Part shown: positions 27,065 to 36,142 of the stretch, piece after piece | Numbering within the stretch: position 1 is the first letter of the stretch | Layout: each line of letters opens with the position of its first letter | Assembly: GCA_002786225.1 (NCBI GenBank) | Contig: PEQN01000006.1 | Span: forward strand, 1-64,000 | Reading direction: 5' to 3' | DNA length: 64,000 nt | Origin: Leptospira sp. | GTDB lineage: Bacteria > Spirochaetota > Leptospiria > Leptospirales > Leptospiraceae | Notes under the pieces: generated by a model | Told to the model about the DNA's origin: nothing | The model's database searches: none | The model's input: only the letters and a program-made list of their open reading frames with translations | Position numbers and translations under genes: made by a program

Positions 27065-27868
27065 ATGAACCAAGCCAAAATCCTTTTTTCGATACTACTC
27101 TTACTAAGCACATTAAATTCAGTATTTGCTGAACGCGCCAAAAGCCTTACTTTTAAAGAACGTGAAACCATAAAGCAGATTGAAGCCCAACGAAAAGCAG
27201 GATTCTCTGATGTGGAGATAGATACGCTTCATGAGTCGATTGCAAAGAATATCGGCGAAATTAAAAAGTTAAATGTGCTAGGTGTAGACAAACAGGCTTC
27301 TGTCTATCTGACAGATATTCCAGCAACTAATTCTGATATTTTTAAACTAGATAAAGAGAATAAAACATTTTTGGAATTTTCTTTACCTCAGGGGCAATCT
27401 TATGTTGATTGGCCGAAAATTTATTTATACGATGGTTATGCATATATCTATCCTTCTGAAAATTTCCAGGATATTTCAAAGATCGTCTTAATGTTTCGTA
27501 GAGTGAATGCTGAAGGTGATGTCTATGTAAAAGAAATGAGAAGACTCATCAATCCAACTCCCAAATCTATCGTTTTCAAAGAAGATAACACAGTTGAAAC
27601 AGATTCCAATTCTGATATAATTTTAGAATATTATCAGTCTAACATATCTAATACGATTTGGCCAAATGAACCTATACAAGCTATGGAACCAAACGTAACC
27701 ATGGAATTGAATAAAACTGATTCTCCACTTCCATATGAAAAACAAAAAATGATCATGCAACAATACAAAAAAATTCTTAGAAACATTGATAAGACAGTAG
27801 CAAAAAAGCTAAGAGGATTGCAACTGGATCAAAGAAGAATGGTGACAAAAATGCTTGAGTTCAAATAA
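27065..27868 (+). CDS. Exported protein of unknown function
   Basis: A 267-residue protein with a signal peptide (ILFSILLLLSTLNSVFA, cleavage before ERAKS). The N-terminal mature region is helical and charged, the centre is beta-rich (SVYLTDIPATNSDIF, LYDGYAYIYPSE), and the C-terminus is a basic helix (KKILRNIDKTVAKKLRG). I recognise no family. It is followed 9 bases later by the phospholipase C/P1-nuclease-like gene and is probably co-expressed with it in the periplasm; a chaperone or partner role would be speculation. Confidence 0.7.
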   Translation: MNQAKILFSILLLLSTLNSVFAERAKSLTFKERETIKQIEAQRKAGFSDVEIDTLHESIAKNIGEIKKLNVLGVDKQASVYLTDIPATNSDIFKLDKENKTFLEFSLPQGQSYVDWPKIYLYDGYAYIYPSENFQDISKIVLMFRRVNAEGDVYVKEMRRLINPTPKSIVFKEDNTVETDSNSDIILEYYQSNISNTIWPNEPIQAMEPNVTMELNKTDSPLPYEKQKMIMQQYKKILRNIDKTVAKKLRGLQLDQRRMVTKMLEFK

Positions 27869-27877
27869 ACTCATTCC

Positions 27878-29221
27878 ATGAAGCAATTTATTGCATTAAC
27901 TCTTGCCTTAATTATCCCTCATCAAACTTTCCTTTATGCCTGGGGAGAACATTCCCTCGGCACCTACCCAGCACTGAGAATTGATTTTGAACTTTCCCAA
28001 GCAAAGAAAGTTAAAGTCGAAAGCTTAGAATCCTTTTTACTTGCCGAAGAAGACACTCTGGTTTCTTTTCTAGATGAAAAAGATAAACTCTATTCTGCTC
28101 AATTTCCATCTTATCCTTTACTTCCAAATGAATTAAAACTAAAGAAAGGAAACTCCAAAGCAGAGATTAAGAAAAAATTCTTAATGGCAATAAGAATCAA
28201 TCCTAACTTTAAGACCTTATCCTACATACAAACCTTGCCTGGAGAGAATTTTCCAAATTGTAGAAAACTAAAGGCTGAAAAAGTTACAATTTTTAAAGAT
28301 AATTCATTCTGGGACGGAGTGCATTTTTGTGAGCTGAGTCTTAGACAAAGTGTACATCCAATAGATATTATCGCTACAGCCTCCGATGAACCTGATTATG
28401 GCATAGATATAGGTTTATTCGAAGACAATGAATCAGATTATGGAAAAATCTATGGATTTGGACAACAATCTTATGGAAATCCTGCATTAGAGTTCTCAAG
28501 TCAGACACCTTTTCACATTGGATACTATTATGAGAATTTTGTAATGTTTGGGCTAGCGGGTTATTTAAAGAAAAATTATCCACACTTTCGTGCACAGCAA
28601 TTTCTAGACTTAGCCAAATTTGCATTTTCTAAAGGTCATGACTACTGGGGATATCGCTTCCTAGGTTGGGGTTTACATTATGTACAGGATCTAACTCAAC
28701 CTTACCATTCAACGGTCTCACCCAATGCATCAACAGCAAGTTTGATGTGGGTAAATCTAAAATCTGGACTTGGTTTTGAGACTTCAATGAAGCAAACAAT
28801 TACCCTGCTTTCTAATAGACATTTAGTAATTGAAGATATACAAAGACATTCTTTAACATATCTTACTAAGAAAAAAGAGATTACTCATCCTTACATTCTT
28901 GCCTTCCAAAATACGAAAAACGATTCAGCTTATCCCAAATTCGATGCAAGCTATGTAGTCTCGGTTGTTGCTAGAGAATCGAATTCTAAGGCAAAGATAC
29001 TAGACAAGGCGATAGTGGAAGCTGTTCCTGAAAAATTTGTAGATGACCCTACTCATTCCTATGACAGTCACAATGGAAATGAAAATGTTTATGATTACCT
29101 TATACGAGAAGATCCAAAATCTCTTGAGCTATTGAGCCCATCTCTAATTGACTTATTCCAATCTTTTGGCTCTCATTCTAGAAATTTTGTTAAGGCTGGA
29201 ATCGAATCAAAGAAAAAATAA
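27878..29221 (+). CDS. Exported phospholipase C/P1-nuclease family zinc metalloenzyme
   Basis: A 447-residue exported protein. The signal peptide ends in FLYA, so the mature chain would begin with Trp22-Gly-Glu-His. An N-terminal Trp whose backbone binds zinc is a hallmark of the trinuclear-zinc phospholipase C/S1-P1 nuclease fold. The second hallmark is GLHYVQDLTQPYHST, matching the family H.xx.D..QP.H signature; other His and Asp residues (HSLGTY, HDYWGY, DDPTHSYDSHNGNEN) can complete the zinc set. Whether it cleaves phospholipid or nucleic acid cannot be told from sequence. At 447 residues it is longer than the 240-280 typical of the core, with extra sequence before and after. It is downstream of the esterase and an unknown exported protein. 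Confidence 0.75.
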   Translation: MKQFIALTLALIIPHQTFLYAWGEHSLGTYPALRIDFELSQAKKVKVESLESFLLAEEDTLVSFLDEKDKLYSAQFPSYPLLPNELKLKKGNSKAEIKKKFLMAIRINPNFKTLSYIQTLPGENFPNCRKLKAEKVTIFKDNSFWDGVHFCELSLRQSVHPIDIIATASDEPDYGIDIGLFEDNESDYGKIYGFGQQSYGNPALEFSSQTPFHIGYYYENFVMFGLAGYLKKNYPHFRAQQFLDLAKFAFSKGHDYWGYRFLGWGLHYVQDLTQPYHSTVSPNASTASLMWVNLKSGLGFETSMKQTITLLSNRHLVIEDIQRHSLTYLTKKKEITHPYILAFQNTKNDSAYPKFDASYVVSVVARESNSKAKILDKAIVEAVPEKFVDDPTHSYDSHNGNENVYDYLIREDPKSLELLSPSLIDLFQSFGSHSRNFVKAGIESKKK

Positions 29222-29288
29222 AATAATCTACAGACGAAGTAACCTCTTTCCATATTTCTCGAATTCATTTGGGATAGCAGAGGTTGTT

Positions 29289-29528
29289 ATGAGTAAGGCT
29301 TATTCATTTTGTTTTGTAATTGGTTTTTTAGTTTCGGGTTCCCTCTTTTCTGAAGACATCAATAAATCTTTCTTTGGAAATCTTGCAATTGAAGGTTATG
29401 ATCCTGTTGCATACTTTACTGAAGGAAGACCTGTCAAAGGAAGTTCTGAGTTCGAATTCATTTGGGAAGATGCCAAATGGAGATTTTCTTCTGATAAAAA
29501 TTGGAAAAACCTGGAGAAGAACAAGTGA
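29289..29528 (+). CDS. YHS-domain exported protein, internally shortened
   Basis: A 79-residue product: signal peptide (AYSFCFVIGFLVSGSLFS), then the first half of a YHS domain (NLAIEGYDPVAYFTEGRP, FEFIWEDAKWRFSS), then directly DKNWKNLEKNK and a stop. In full-length relatives of about 150 residues the KWRFSS strand is followed by a DPEKYAPQYGGYCA-type metal-binding region. Only the extreme C-terminus reads like ADKNW.. So the centre appears to be missing in frame, while both ends survive. The metal-binding CxxC-like core is absent, so function is doubtful. The start is ATG 29289, not the longer frame beginning inside the phospholipase gene. The stop overlaps the GTG start of the DoxX gene. 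Confidence 0.75.
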   Translation: MSKAYSFCFVIGFLVSGSLFSEDINKSFFGNLAIEGYDPVAYFTEGRPVKGSSEFEFIWEDAKWRFSSDKNWKNLEKNK

Positions 29529-29908
29529 AGAATTATTTGGAATTAGTTATTAAAATGATCGTTGCTTTTATTATGGGTCAAACTCTTTTCTTCAAGTTCT
29601 CTGGTGCTGAGGAATCTATTTATATTTTTGCAACAATAGGTATTGAACCTTGGGGAAGATACCTCACTGGTATGAGTGAACTTATAGCGATCATACTTTT
29701 GTTCTATCCAAAGACTGTATTTTACGGAGCTGCATTAACCTTCGGAATTATGTTTGGCGCAATTCTAAGTCATTTTCTCTTTCTGGGAATAGAGATCCAA
29801 AATGATGATGGCTTACTATTTGGATTAGCACTTACTGCTTTAGTTGGGAGTTGTTTCCTGCTTTATAATAATTGGAAAAAAGGTCCTTCCTTTTTACCGT
29901 TTAATTAA
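29525..29908 (+). CDS. DoxX-family membrane protein
   Basis: A 127-residue integral membrane protein with four hydrophobic segments (LVIKMIVAFIMGQTLFF, GMSELIAIILLFYP, LTFGIMFGAILSHFLFL, LLFGLALTALVGSCFLL). FKFSGAEESIYIF, EPWGRYLTGMSELIA and the spacing match DoxX/DoxD-like proteins, often tied to thiol or quinone redox stress. The start is GTG 29525 (VKNYLEL), overlapping the YHS stop by GTGA. The pairing of YHS and DoxX genes suggests a shared redox role. Its 3' end overlaps by 15 bases a small convergent frame. Confidence 0.85.
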   Translation: MKNYLELVIKMIVAFIMGQTLFFKFSGAEESIYIFATIGIEPWGRYLTGMSELIAIILLFYPKTVFYGAALTFGIMFGAILSHFLFLGIEIQNDDGLLFGLALTALVGSCFLLYNNWKKGPSFLPFN

Positions 29909-30103
29909 ATATTGAGATATAGTTTTTTCTTCAGTAACATATTTCTTCTTTAGATAAGAAATAGCATTATTGATAAATCTTGGAATGGATTTGCCAGCAT
30001 CTAGCAAATCCAACTTAATTACAGTTAACTCATCAATGGTATTCAAAGCCAATATTCTTTGGCTTTGGTGAGTCTCGAATTCGTCATCCAATTCTAAATT
30101 CAT
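29894..30103 (-). CDS. Small hypothetical protein
   Basis: A 69-residue frame starting MNLELDDEFETHQ and ending with a basic helix (NNAISYLKKKY). It is acidic then amphipathic, with no recognised family. It lies 22 bases downstream of the permease gene in the same direction and overlaps the DoxX 3' end by 15 bases, which is plausible for a real small gene. No Shine-Dalgarno sequence is visible. It could be a chance frame. Confidence 0.4.
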   Translation of the reverse strand: MNLELDDEFETHQSQRILALNTIDELTVIKLDLLDAGKSIPRFINNAISYLKKKYVTEEKTISQYLIKR

Positions 30104-30125
30104 AATTTTTTTTAGCTTACCACTA

Positions 30126-31463
30126 TCAATCTACATGATTATTGGCTTGCGCGATTCCTCGCTTTTCATCAACGAAAAAATTCACTACGAGCGATAAGAA
30201 ATAAAAAAGAGCAACGATAAGGAAGGAATTGCGAAGGGTAAAAATTGTCTGCAATCCACCTAAGGCTAAAAGACCAACTGCAGCTGCAACCTTACCAGAC
30301 AAGCCCCATAAGCCATAGAATTCCCCTGTCTTGGTTGCAGGTGAAAAAAGTCCAACGATTGCTCTTGATGCAGACTGTGTTGATCCAATTCCAAGTCCCG
30401 CAAGAACTGCTATTACTATGAATATCCACTGAGGGGTCCAATTCAATCCTAAGTTATCAATAGCAATCACCGAAATATCTTTCACAAAATAGATTAAAGA
30501 GCAAGTAAAAATCCAAAGATACAATGTTAGATTAAAAGTTTTCTTAGCTCCATACGAATCTTGCAGTAATCCAAATGCAAATGCTCCCAAGGCTGCTGAT
30601 ATCTGAAGAAAGATAAACATGAAAGCAACCTGGGAAGGACTCAATCCTATTTCTTGCTCACCATAAATGAATGCGAATCCAATCACAATTCCATGAGAAG
30701 CCATAGCAAAAAACAAAGAAAATAAATAGATCATAAGATCTTTAAATTTTGCTGCATCTTTCAAAGTTCGAATTACAACAAAGGTTGCATGTTTAATATA
30801 AGTTACTCCCGGTGGAAGTACTGATTTTACTTCAGGTTCTTTGAGAAAAAGAAATGTAGGAATAGCAGCTATTAAGAAAAATATTGCAGTATACGGTCCA
30901 ACCCATTTTAAATTTTCATAATTTGTAATATCTATATCTCCAAGAGTCTGTACCAAGGCAACAGAACCTAATCCACCGAAATATCCTATACCCCAAGCAT
31001 AACCTGAAATCTTACCAAGTTCATTCTTATCTCCTAGAAAAGGAAGAAAGGATGAAACGATATTCTCTGTGGAGGTAAAACTAAAAAAGGACAATATGAC
31101 CAAAATCATTGCAAGAGCAACCATTCCTGGCTCTATAAAATACAAAAGTGCAGTTGGTACTATGCACATAAAAGAAGTGAGAATCAAAGCTTTCTTCTTA
31201 GTTGGTGAGAAATCTGTGATTGCTCCAATAATTGGTGCAGAAATCACTACTAATAAATAACCCACAGCTTGGGCTATAGACCAGAGCAAATTCCCCAATG
31301 AATAAGGATTCTCAGTTCCTGGCTCAGATGGAACAATTAACTTAGTAAATATATTACAGAAAATAACTGTAATAATTACTGTAGTATAGGATGAATTGGC
31401 GAAATCAAACATACACCAGCCAAAAATTTGTTTCTTCTGTGTTGTCTTAGAAAGTTGAGACAT
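30126..31463 (-). CDS. UMF1-family MFS transporter
   Basis: A 445-residue inner-membrane permease with about 12 membrane spans. The opening GWCMFDFANSSYTTVIIT is the signature of the UMF1/Atg22-like branch of the major facilitator superfamily, and the second half has NLTLYLWIF and GIGSTQSASRAIVGLFSP. Yeast Atg22 exports amino acids from the vacuole; bacterial members are of unknown substrate. It is divergent from the small ferredoxin gene and followed by a possible small gene at 29894. Confidence 0.88.
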   Translation of the reverse strand: MSQLSKTTQKKQIFGWCMFDFANSSYTTVIITVIFCNIFTKLIVPSEPGTENPYSLGNLLWSIAQAVGYLLVVISAPIIGAITDFSPTKKKALILTSFMCIVPTALLYFIEPGMVALAMILVILSFFSFTSTENIVSSFLPFLGDKNELGKISGYAWGIGYFGGLGSVALVQTLGDIDITNYENLKWVGPYTAIFFLIAAIPTFLFLKEPEVKSVLPPGVTYIKHATFVVIRTLKDAAKFKDLMIYLFSLFFAMASHGIVIGFAFIYGEQEIGLSPSQVAFMFIFLQISAALGAFAFGLLQDSYGAKKTFNLTLYLWIFTCSLIYFVKDISVIAIDNLGLNWTPQWIFIVIAVLAGLGIGSTQSASRAIVGLFSPATKTGEFYGLWGLSGKVAAAVGLLALGGLQTIFTLRNSFLIVALFYFLSLVVNFFVDEKRGIAQANNHVD

Positions 31464-31619
31464 AAGTTAATTTGTTCCTAATAGAAATAGTATGATGGAA
31501 GTATCTGAATAAGATTGAAAATGTCAATTGATTCTCATAAAAAATGATAGCTAGAATATACATACCACATATTTTTTTACTAAGGATTGTATTTGGAAGA
31601 AATTGATCTATATTCTCTA

Positions 31620-31808
31620 ATGAGACCAAGGAAGGTCTGTGTATGCAAGCAAGTCAGTGAATCCGAAATAATTGCATCCATACAGAATGGTGCCAATTCA
31701 ATAGAAGAAATCTCTAAAATAACTCTAGCATCCACAGGATGTGGAACTTGTCGAAGATCTATTCAAAATATCCTAGATCGTGAACTTAAAGTAGGCAAAA
31801 TAAATTAA
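31620..31808 (+). CDS. BFD-like [2Fe-2S] protein
   Basis: A 62-residue protein beginning MRPRKVCVCK. The pair C-x-C, then about 35 residues on C-x2-C (STGCGTCRRSI), is the four-cysteine ligand set of bacterioferritin-associated ferredoxin-like BFD domains. In E. coli Bfd such proteins pass electrons to bacterioferritin to release stored iron; no bacterioferritin gene is in the window. ATG 31620 is preferred over the TTG at 31587. Its stop overlaps the next start (TAATG at 31806-31810), so it is coupled to the RibD-like reductase. Confidence 0.82.
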   Translation: MRPRKVCVCKQVSESEIIASIQNGANSIEEISKITLASTGCGTCRRSIQNILDRELKVGKIN

Positions 31809-32458
31809 TGAAACAAACTCTATCAATCAATATGGCAATGAGTATAGACGGTAAAGTTGCAAGACCAGATGGTCGATGGTATGGTCTTACATCGGAAGCA
31901 GATAAACGACAAATGGACAATTACAGATCCAAATCTGATGCAATTATTGTAGGTAAAAATTCTATTCTCAATGATAATCCTAGAGTTAAATTGAAATTTG
32001 TTGAAAATGCAATTAATCCAAGACCTATAATTCTTATTCGCAGAGGTACTCTCACTCCAGATAAGAAAATTTTTGAAGAATCTGATCATATCCCTTTAGT
32101 TATTTGTTGCAAAGCAAACAAAAAAGAAATTGAAGAAAATCTCAAGAACAGAGTTGAGATACATGCCTTGGATAGTGATGATATTGATCCGAAGAAAGTT
32201 TTGGGAATTCTTTCGAGACTAGGTTATGAAAGAATTTTATTAGAAGGTGGTCCCAAACTGAATTATGCTTTTCTAAAACAAGGGCTAGTGAACAGAATTC
32301 ACATAACACTTGTTCCTTTTTTGATTGGAATGAAAACTTTACCAGCCATCGCTGATGGAGATTCTGATCTTCCAGACTTTGATAAGAAAAAGTGGAAACT
32401 AACTTCTTCTATCCAAGAAGAGAATGAAGTCTTTCTTACTTATGAAAATATCGAATAA
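31808..32458 (+). CDS. RibD C-terminal/DHFR-like reductase
   Basis: A 216-residue NADPH-dependent reductase of the RibD-C family, related to 5-amino-6-(5-phosphoribosylamino)uracil reductase of riboflavin synthesis. It shows NMAMSIDGKVARPDG, SDAIIVGKNSILNDNP, RPIILIRRG and LGYERILLEGGPKLN, the usual order for the family. The deaminase half of RibD is absent, so it acts alone or is a paralogue with another pteridine- or flavin-like substrate. It is coupled upstream to the BFD protein and overlaps the transglycosylase gene downstream by 35 bases. Confidence 0.87.
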   Translation: MKQTLSINMAMSIDGKVARPDGRWYGLTSEADKRQMDNYRSKSDAIIVGKNSILNDNPRVKLKFVENAINPRPIILIRRGTLTPDKKIFEESDHIPLVICCKANKKEIEENLKNRVEIHALDSDDIDPKKVLGILSRLGYERILLEGGPKLNYAFLKQGLVNRIHITLVPFLIGMKTLPAIADGDSDLPDFDKKKWKLTSSIQEENEVFLTYENIE

Positions 32459-33041
32459 TTATATTCTTATTTTTTCTATTTGTTTAGCACCATTTTTTTC
32501 TTTACTCCTTATCAGTCTTGAGTTCCTGGAAGGAAGATATTTCTTATTTAAAGAAAATTCCATCAAGTTTTTAATTGATCAATCCTATTCAATTGAATTG
32601 AACCAAGACTGGGTTAATTTAGAAGAACTACCACAAGGAGCGGTTCAAGCTTTGGTTTCTGTGGAAGATTCTCGATTTTACAATCATAAAGGATTTTCTT
32701 TATTCGATATTCATTCTGCAATGATTCAGAATTTAATTTTAGGTAAAAAATTGCGAGGAGCTAGCACAATAACCCAACAACTCGCTAGAACGCTTTTCCT
32801 CAATCGTGAAAAAACAATTAAAAGAAAATTACAAGAAATCCGAATTGCTGTCGCCCTAGAAAGATCCTTAACAAAAAAAGAAATCTTAGAATACTATCTC
32901 AATACCGTCTATTGGGGAAAAGGCTTCAATGGAATTTACTTCGCATCAAGATATCATTTTAGAAAGCCACCTAACGAGTTGACCTTAGATGAATTCAAAG
33001 AGTTAGTTCAAAAGTTGAAACGACCAGATCGAAATCCTTGA
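32424..33041 (+). CDS. Monofunctional peptidoglycan glycosyltransferase (GT51)
   Basis: A 205-residue membrane-anchored lipid II polymerase. One N-terminal hydrophobic helix (YILIFSICLAPFFSLLLI) is followed by the GT51 domain: Glu81 in VSVEDSRFYNHKG, RGASTITQQLAR, KRKLQEIRIAVALE, and KEILEYYLNTVYWGKG with GIYFASRYHF. All five family motifs are present, so it should elongate glycan strands; there is no transpeptidase domain. An alternative start is ATG 32442. The first 35 bases overlap the reductase gene. Convergent with the TonB-like gene, whose stop is adjacent. Confidence 0.9.
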   Translation: MKSFLLMKISNNYILIFSICLAPFFSLLLISLEFLEGRYFLFKENSIKFLIDQSYSIELNQDWVNLEELPQGAVQALVSVEDSRFYNHKGFSLFDIHSAMIQNLILGKKLRGASTITQQLARTLFLNREKTIKRKLQEIRIAVALERSLTKKEILEYYLNTVYWGKGFNGIYFASRYHFRKPPNELTLDEFKELVQKLKRPDRNP

Positions 33042-33980
33042 TCAGCGATATACACCTGGAAAGATAAAATTTATTCCAAAGATCATACCTTTTGCTTTTA
33101 CTTCGTCTGGGACTCTACCAAAATTTTGACCTCGTAAACTATCTAAACATGCTCTATCAACCAGAGTTTGACCTTGGGAGCTAACAAGATTTACATCAAT
33201 CACTTTACCGTCATCATTGAGCAAAAACAAAACCTTAGTCATCCCAGGTTTTATTCCTTCTCTAACAACCGTTCCTGCTATATCTCTATAGGCAAAATTT
33301 CCACCACCTGGGGGTGCAAAAGATCCCTCTATCAATTTAAGCATATTTTTGAAATAATGGTATCCAGCAAGTTGCTTGGTTGCAACAGACATGGCTCTAT
33401 TTCCATCCCAACGAAAGAGAAAATCTTGCTGAAATCTATAATTGAATGGGATTTTCATCATTTGACTGGCATTGGATGGATTGGAAGAATTAGGGTTTAA
33501 TATAGCTGTTGTCAATGGATCTGCCTTAAATAATCCAACTTCATAAAGATCATCCTCTTTCTTCTGCTCTTCTGGATTTGCTTGGTTAGGATTACTTGCT
33601 TGGGAGTTGGATCCAAAGATAAATTCTCTAAAAGAAGAAAGTGTGTGAAATCCTTTTTCTTTGGTTATTCCCCCAGATCCTGCACTTTCTTGGTCTGAAA
33701 GTGCTTTATATTCATCTTTTTTCTCAGGCTTTATGAATTGTTGTTCAACTAACACTTCATAAATTTTCTCTTTTTCTTGAGGAAGACTTTGCGCGATTTC
33801 AGATTCTGAACCGAGAACCTTCCAAAGTAGATTTCTTGTAATTAAATGTCCAACGAGTAAGGATACTATTAAAAAAACAATAGCTGCAGAGACAAGTAGC
33901 CTCTTCTCTCCTTCTTCTGATTCTTGGTAATCAAAAGAGAGTAGGTTCTTTTTTAGGCTGGTCCAGTCCAAGGTGCTCAT
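33042..33980 (-). CDS. TonB-like protein, single N-terminal membrane anchor
   Basis: A 312-residue protein with a cytoplasmic N-terminus of about 28 residues, one membrane span ([20 protein letters not shown]), a long low-complexity Gln/Asn/Pro-rich periplasmic stretch and a C-terminal TonB-like domain. That domain carries [33 protein letters not shown] and IFGINFIFP. The architecture is that of energy transducers for TonB-dependent receptors, although no exbB/exbD genes adjoin. Its first 50 bases overlap the 3' end of ruvB. It is a possible partner of the receptor at 1435, but only by co-occurrence. Confidence 0.75.
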   Translation of the reverse strand: MSTLDWTSLKKNLLSFDYQESEEGEKRLLVSAAIVFLIVSLLVGHLITRNLLWKVLGSESEIAQSLPQEKEKIYEVLVEQQFIKPEKKDEYKALSDQESAGSGGITKEKGFHTLSSFREFIFGSNSQASNPNQANPEEQKKEDDLYEVGLFKADPLTTAILNPNSSNPSNASQMMKIPFNYRFQQDFLFRWDGNRAMSVATKQLAGYHYFKNMLKLIEGSFAPPGGGNFAYRDIAGTVVREGIKPGMTKVLFLLNDDGKVIDVNLVSSQGQTLVDRACLDSLRGQNFGRVPDEVKAKGMIFGINFIFPGVYR

Positions 33981-34887
33981 ATGCTTTTGTACTTACTACT
34001 CTTCCTTGTGGTGTTCGATCGATCAAGCCTATTCTGACTAAATAGGATTCATAATTATCCTCTATAGTTCTCTCTTCCTCACCCAAAATTGCAGAAATCG
34101 GTTTCAATCCAACTGGTCCTCCGTTGAATCTTTGTATTATGATACGAAGAATTTGCCTATCCACGTCGTCAAGTCCCAGGGAATCAATTCCCATTCTAGA
34201 AAAAGCTAGCTTGCAAGTTTTTTCAGAAATTTCTTTCTCTCCTGCTACTTCTGCAAAATCTCGAACTCTCTTCAACAAATGATTTGCAATACGCGGAGTC
34301 TTGCGAGATCTCTTCCCTATTTCAAAGTCAATTCCCTTGCCTAATTCTATTCCCAAAATCTTAGAGGATCTAGAAACTATAGTCGCCATTTCCTCATCCG
34401 TATAATAATCTAATTTGAGTTGAATTCCAAATCGGTTTCTTAGTGGTTCGCTAATGATTCCAGATCTAGTTGTTGCTCCGACTAAGGTAAAAGGACGAAG
34501 TGGAATCTGAATAGCCTGGGCTGTCATTGCCTCACCAGCTACAAAGTCTAAGATGAAGTTTTCCATAGCAGGATAAAGAAGCTCTTCCAGTTTTTTCTGA
34601 AATCCATGAATCTCATCTATGAAGAGAACTTCTTTGTGATTTAATTGTGTTAAAAATTTTCCAAGATCGGCTCCCCGTGAAATAGCAGGTGCAGAAGTCG
34701 GGGTGAAAGCTACTCCCATCTCATTAGCGATTATATTAGCAAGTGTTGTCTTACCTAGACCTGGTGGGCCAGAAATCAAGACATGATCCAAAACAACATT
34801 TCGTTTAACAGCTGATTGAATGTATACTCCAAGATTGGAAAGAATTGATTTCTGTCCTATAAACTCAGAAAGCCTTAAAGGTCTCAA
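33931..34887 (-). CDS. ruvB: Holliday junction branch migration ATPase RuvB
   Basis: The AAA+ motor that drives branch migration with RuvA. Walker A is [12 protein letters not shown], Walker B LFIDEIHG, sensor 1 VGATTRSG, arginine finger PLRNRFGI, and the C-terminal winged helix has [23 protein letters not shown]. The listed start is the TTG at 34887, giving 318 residues and a protein beginning [11 protein letters not shown]. RuvB proteins normally carry about 15-25 residues before that motif. The frame stays open upstream with sensible codons (SQDDDPG before the RP) to a CTG at 34957-34959 that overlaps the HtrA stop, but contains no ATG or GTG. A perfect hairpin abuts the TTG. The true start may therefore be CTG 34959. 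Confidence 0.93.
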   Translation of the reverse strand: MRPLRLSEFIGQKSILSNLGVYIQSAVKRNVVLDHVLISGPPGLGKTTLANIIANEMGVAFTPTSAPAISRGADLGKFLTQLNHKEVLFIDEIHGFQKKLEELLYPAMENFILDFVAGEAMTAQAIQIPLRPFTLVGATTRSGIISEPLRNRFGIQLKLDYYTDEEMATIVSRSSKILGIELGKGIDFEIGKRSRKTPRIANHLLKRVRDFAEVAGEKEISEKTCKLAFSRMGIDSLGLDDVDRQILRIIIQRFNGGPVGLKPISAILGEEERTIEDNYESYLVRIGLIDRTPQGRVVSTKAYEHLGLDQPKKEPTLF

Positions 34888-34907
34888 CCCAGGATCGTCA
34901 TCCTGGG
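34888..34907 (-). repeat. Perfect hairpin immediately before the ruvB TTG
   Basis: CCCAGGAT and ATCCTGGG pair over 8 bases around a 4-base loop, ending one base before the TTG at 34887. It would occlude initiation there unless a ribosome arrives from upstream, or it is simply part of a longer coding region. No U tract follows. Confidence 0.55.
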
Positions 34908-34955
34908 ATTCTGCAAGGAGATTTGCTGATTTTAGACTTTCAGATTCTTGGGCAC

Positions 34956-36116
34956 TCAGTTGGGTCTCGCTCTTAGAACTATAGAAGTAATAATTTCATT
35001 ATTCCTTCGAATGAGTTTAAGTTCTACCCTTTTTCCAACTTTACCAGCACGAACCATAGAAACCAGATCATTGCTATCTTTCACTTCCTTCCCATCAAAA
35101 TGTGTAATCACATCCATGATTTGAATTCCCGCTTGGTCAGCAGGGGAGCCTCTTTGGATTTGGTTCACCAAAGCTCCTTGGTCGATTTTTAATTTGAGTT
35201 CTTCCTTGATTTGGTCATTTAAAGAGTAAATTTCTACCCCTATCCAAGGTCGGATTACTCTTCCGTTTACTTTGATTTCTTCAGTAATTCGTTTTGCTTC
35301 ATTGATAGGTATTGCAAAACCAATACCAACAGAACCACCACTCTGAGAAGCAATCATGCTATTAACTCCTATGACTTCCCCGTTGATATTGAGTAAGGGT
35401 CCTCCGCTATTTCCTTGGTTGATAGCAGCGTCGGTTTGGATATAACTCAAGCCTGAACTATTTAAACCACCTCTTTGTATTGCGCTAACTACTCCCACTG
35501 TGAATGACTGTTCGAATCCCAAAGGAGCTCCTATAGCAATAGCCCAATTCCCTACTTTTACTTGTTCAGAATTTCCTAAGGTTGCAGGTTTAATGGAATC
35601 TTTTGGTGCATCGATTTTTAAGAGGGCTATATCCATTAATTCATCGGAACCTATTAGCTTGGCTTCAAAAGTCTTTTGATTTTTTAATTTAACAGTAAGT
35701 TTATCCATGTCTTTGATAACATGATGATTTGTCAGGATATAACCTTCTGTATTCAGAATCACTCCAGATCCAAGACCTGTTTGTTTCTGTTGCATTTGTC
35801 TTCCGCTACGAGGATCATTTCCATAAAATCTTTCGAAAAATGGCCCGTTCATAAATGGATTTACGTTCACATTAACCGTACGTTCTGTAGCAATTGATAC
35901 TACACTGGGACTTACTTTATCGAATACTTCTTCAAAAGCATTCTGTAGTATTATTGCTTGTGTCTGAGCTGGAGAGGATTTAGAATTAGGGTCTGCGTTA
36001 AGGAATAGAGAACCAGAATTATTAAATCCACATGTCAAGATGGGGGATAAAAAGGTTCCTATCCATAAAGAAATTGCCGCAACTGCGAGCATACTGGACT
36101 TATTAAATTTTTTCAT
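34956..36116 (-). CDS. Periplasmic HtrA/DegQ-type serine protease
   Basis: A 386-residue trypsin-like protease-chaperone. An N-terminal hydrophobic segment ([19 protein letters not shown]) exports or anchors it. The catalytic triad is His132 (LTNHHVI), Asp162 (MDIALLKI) and Ser237 (GNSGGPLL). A single PDZ domain follows (about 290-380: [33 protein letters not shown]). The one-PDZ layout is DegS-like in number, but the hydrophilic loop with Met/Gln/Phe-rich sequence suits protein quality control in the periplasm. Its TGA stop is adjacent to, and may be coupled with, the ruvB frame downstream. Confidence 0.93.
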   Translation of the reverse strand: MKKFNKSSMLAVAAISLWIGTFLSPILTCGFNNSGSLFLNADPNSKSSPAQTQAIILQNAFEEVFDKVSPSVVSIATERTVNVNVNPFMNGPFFERFYGNDPRSGRQMQQKQTGLGSGVILNTEGYILTNHHVIKDMDKLTVKLKNQKTFEAKLIGSDELMDIALLKIDAPKDSIKPATLGNSEQVKVGNWAIAIGAPLGFEQSFTVGVVSAIQRGGLNSSGLSYIQTDAAINQGNSGGPLLNINGEVIGVNSMIASQSGGSVGIGFAIPINEAKRITEEIKVNGRVIRPWIGVEIYSLNDQIKEELKLKIDQGALVNQIQRGSPADQAGIQIMDVITHFDGKEVKDSNDLVSMVRAGKVGKRVELKLIRRNNEIITSIVLRARPN

Positions 36117-36142
36117 AGATATTACCGGCTAGTTTTTGATTA

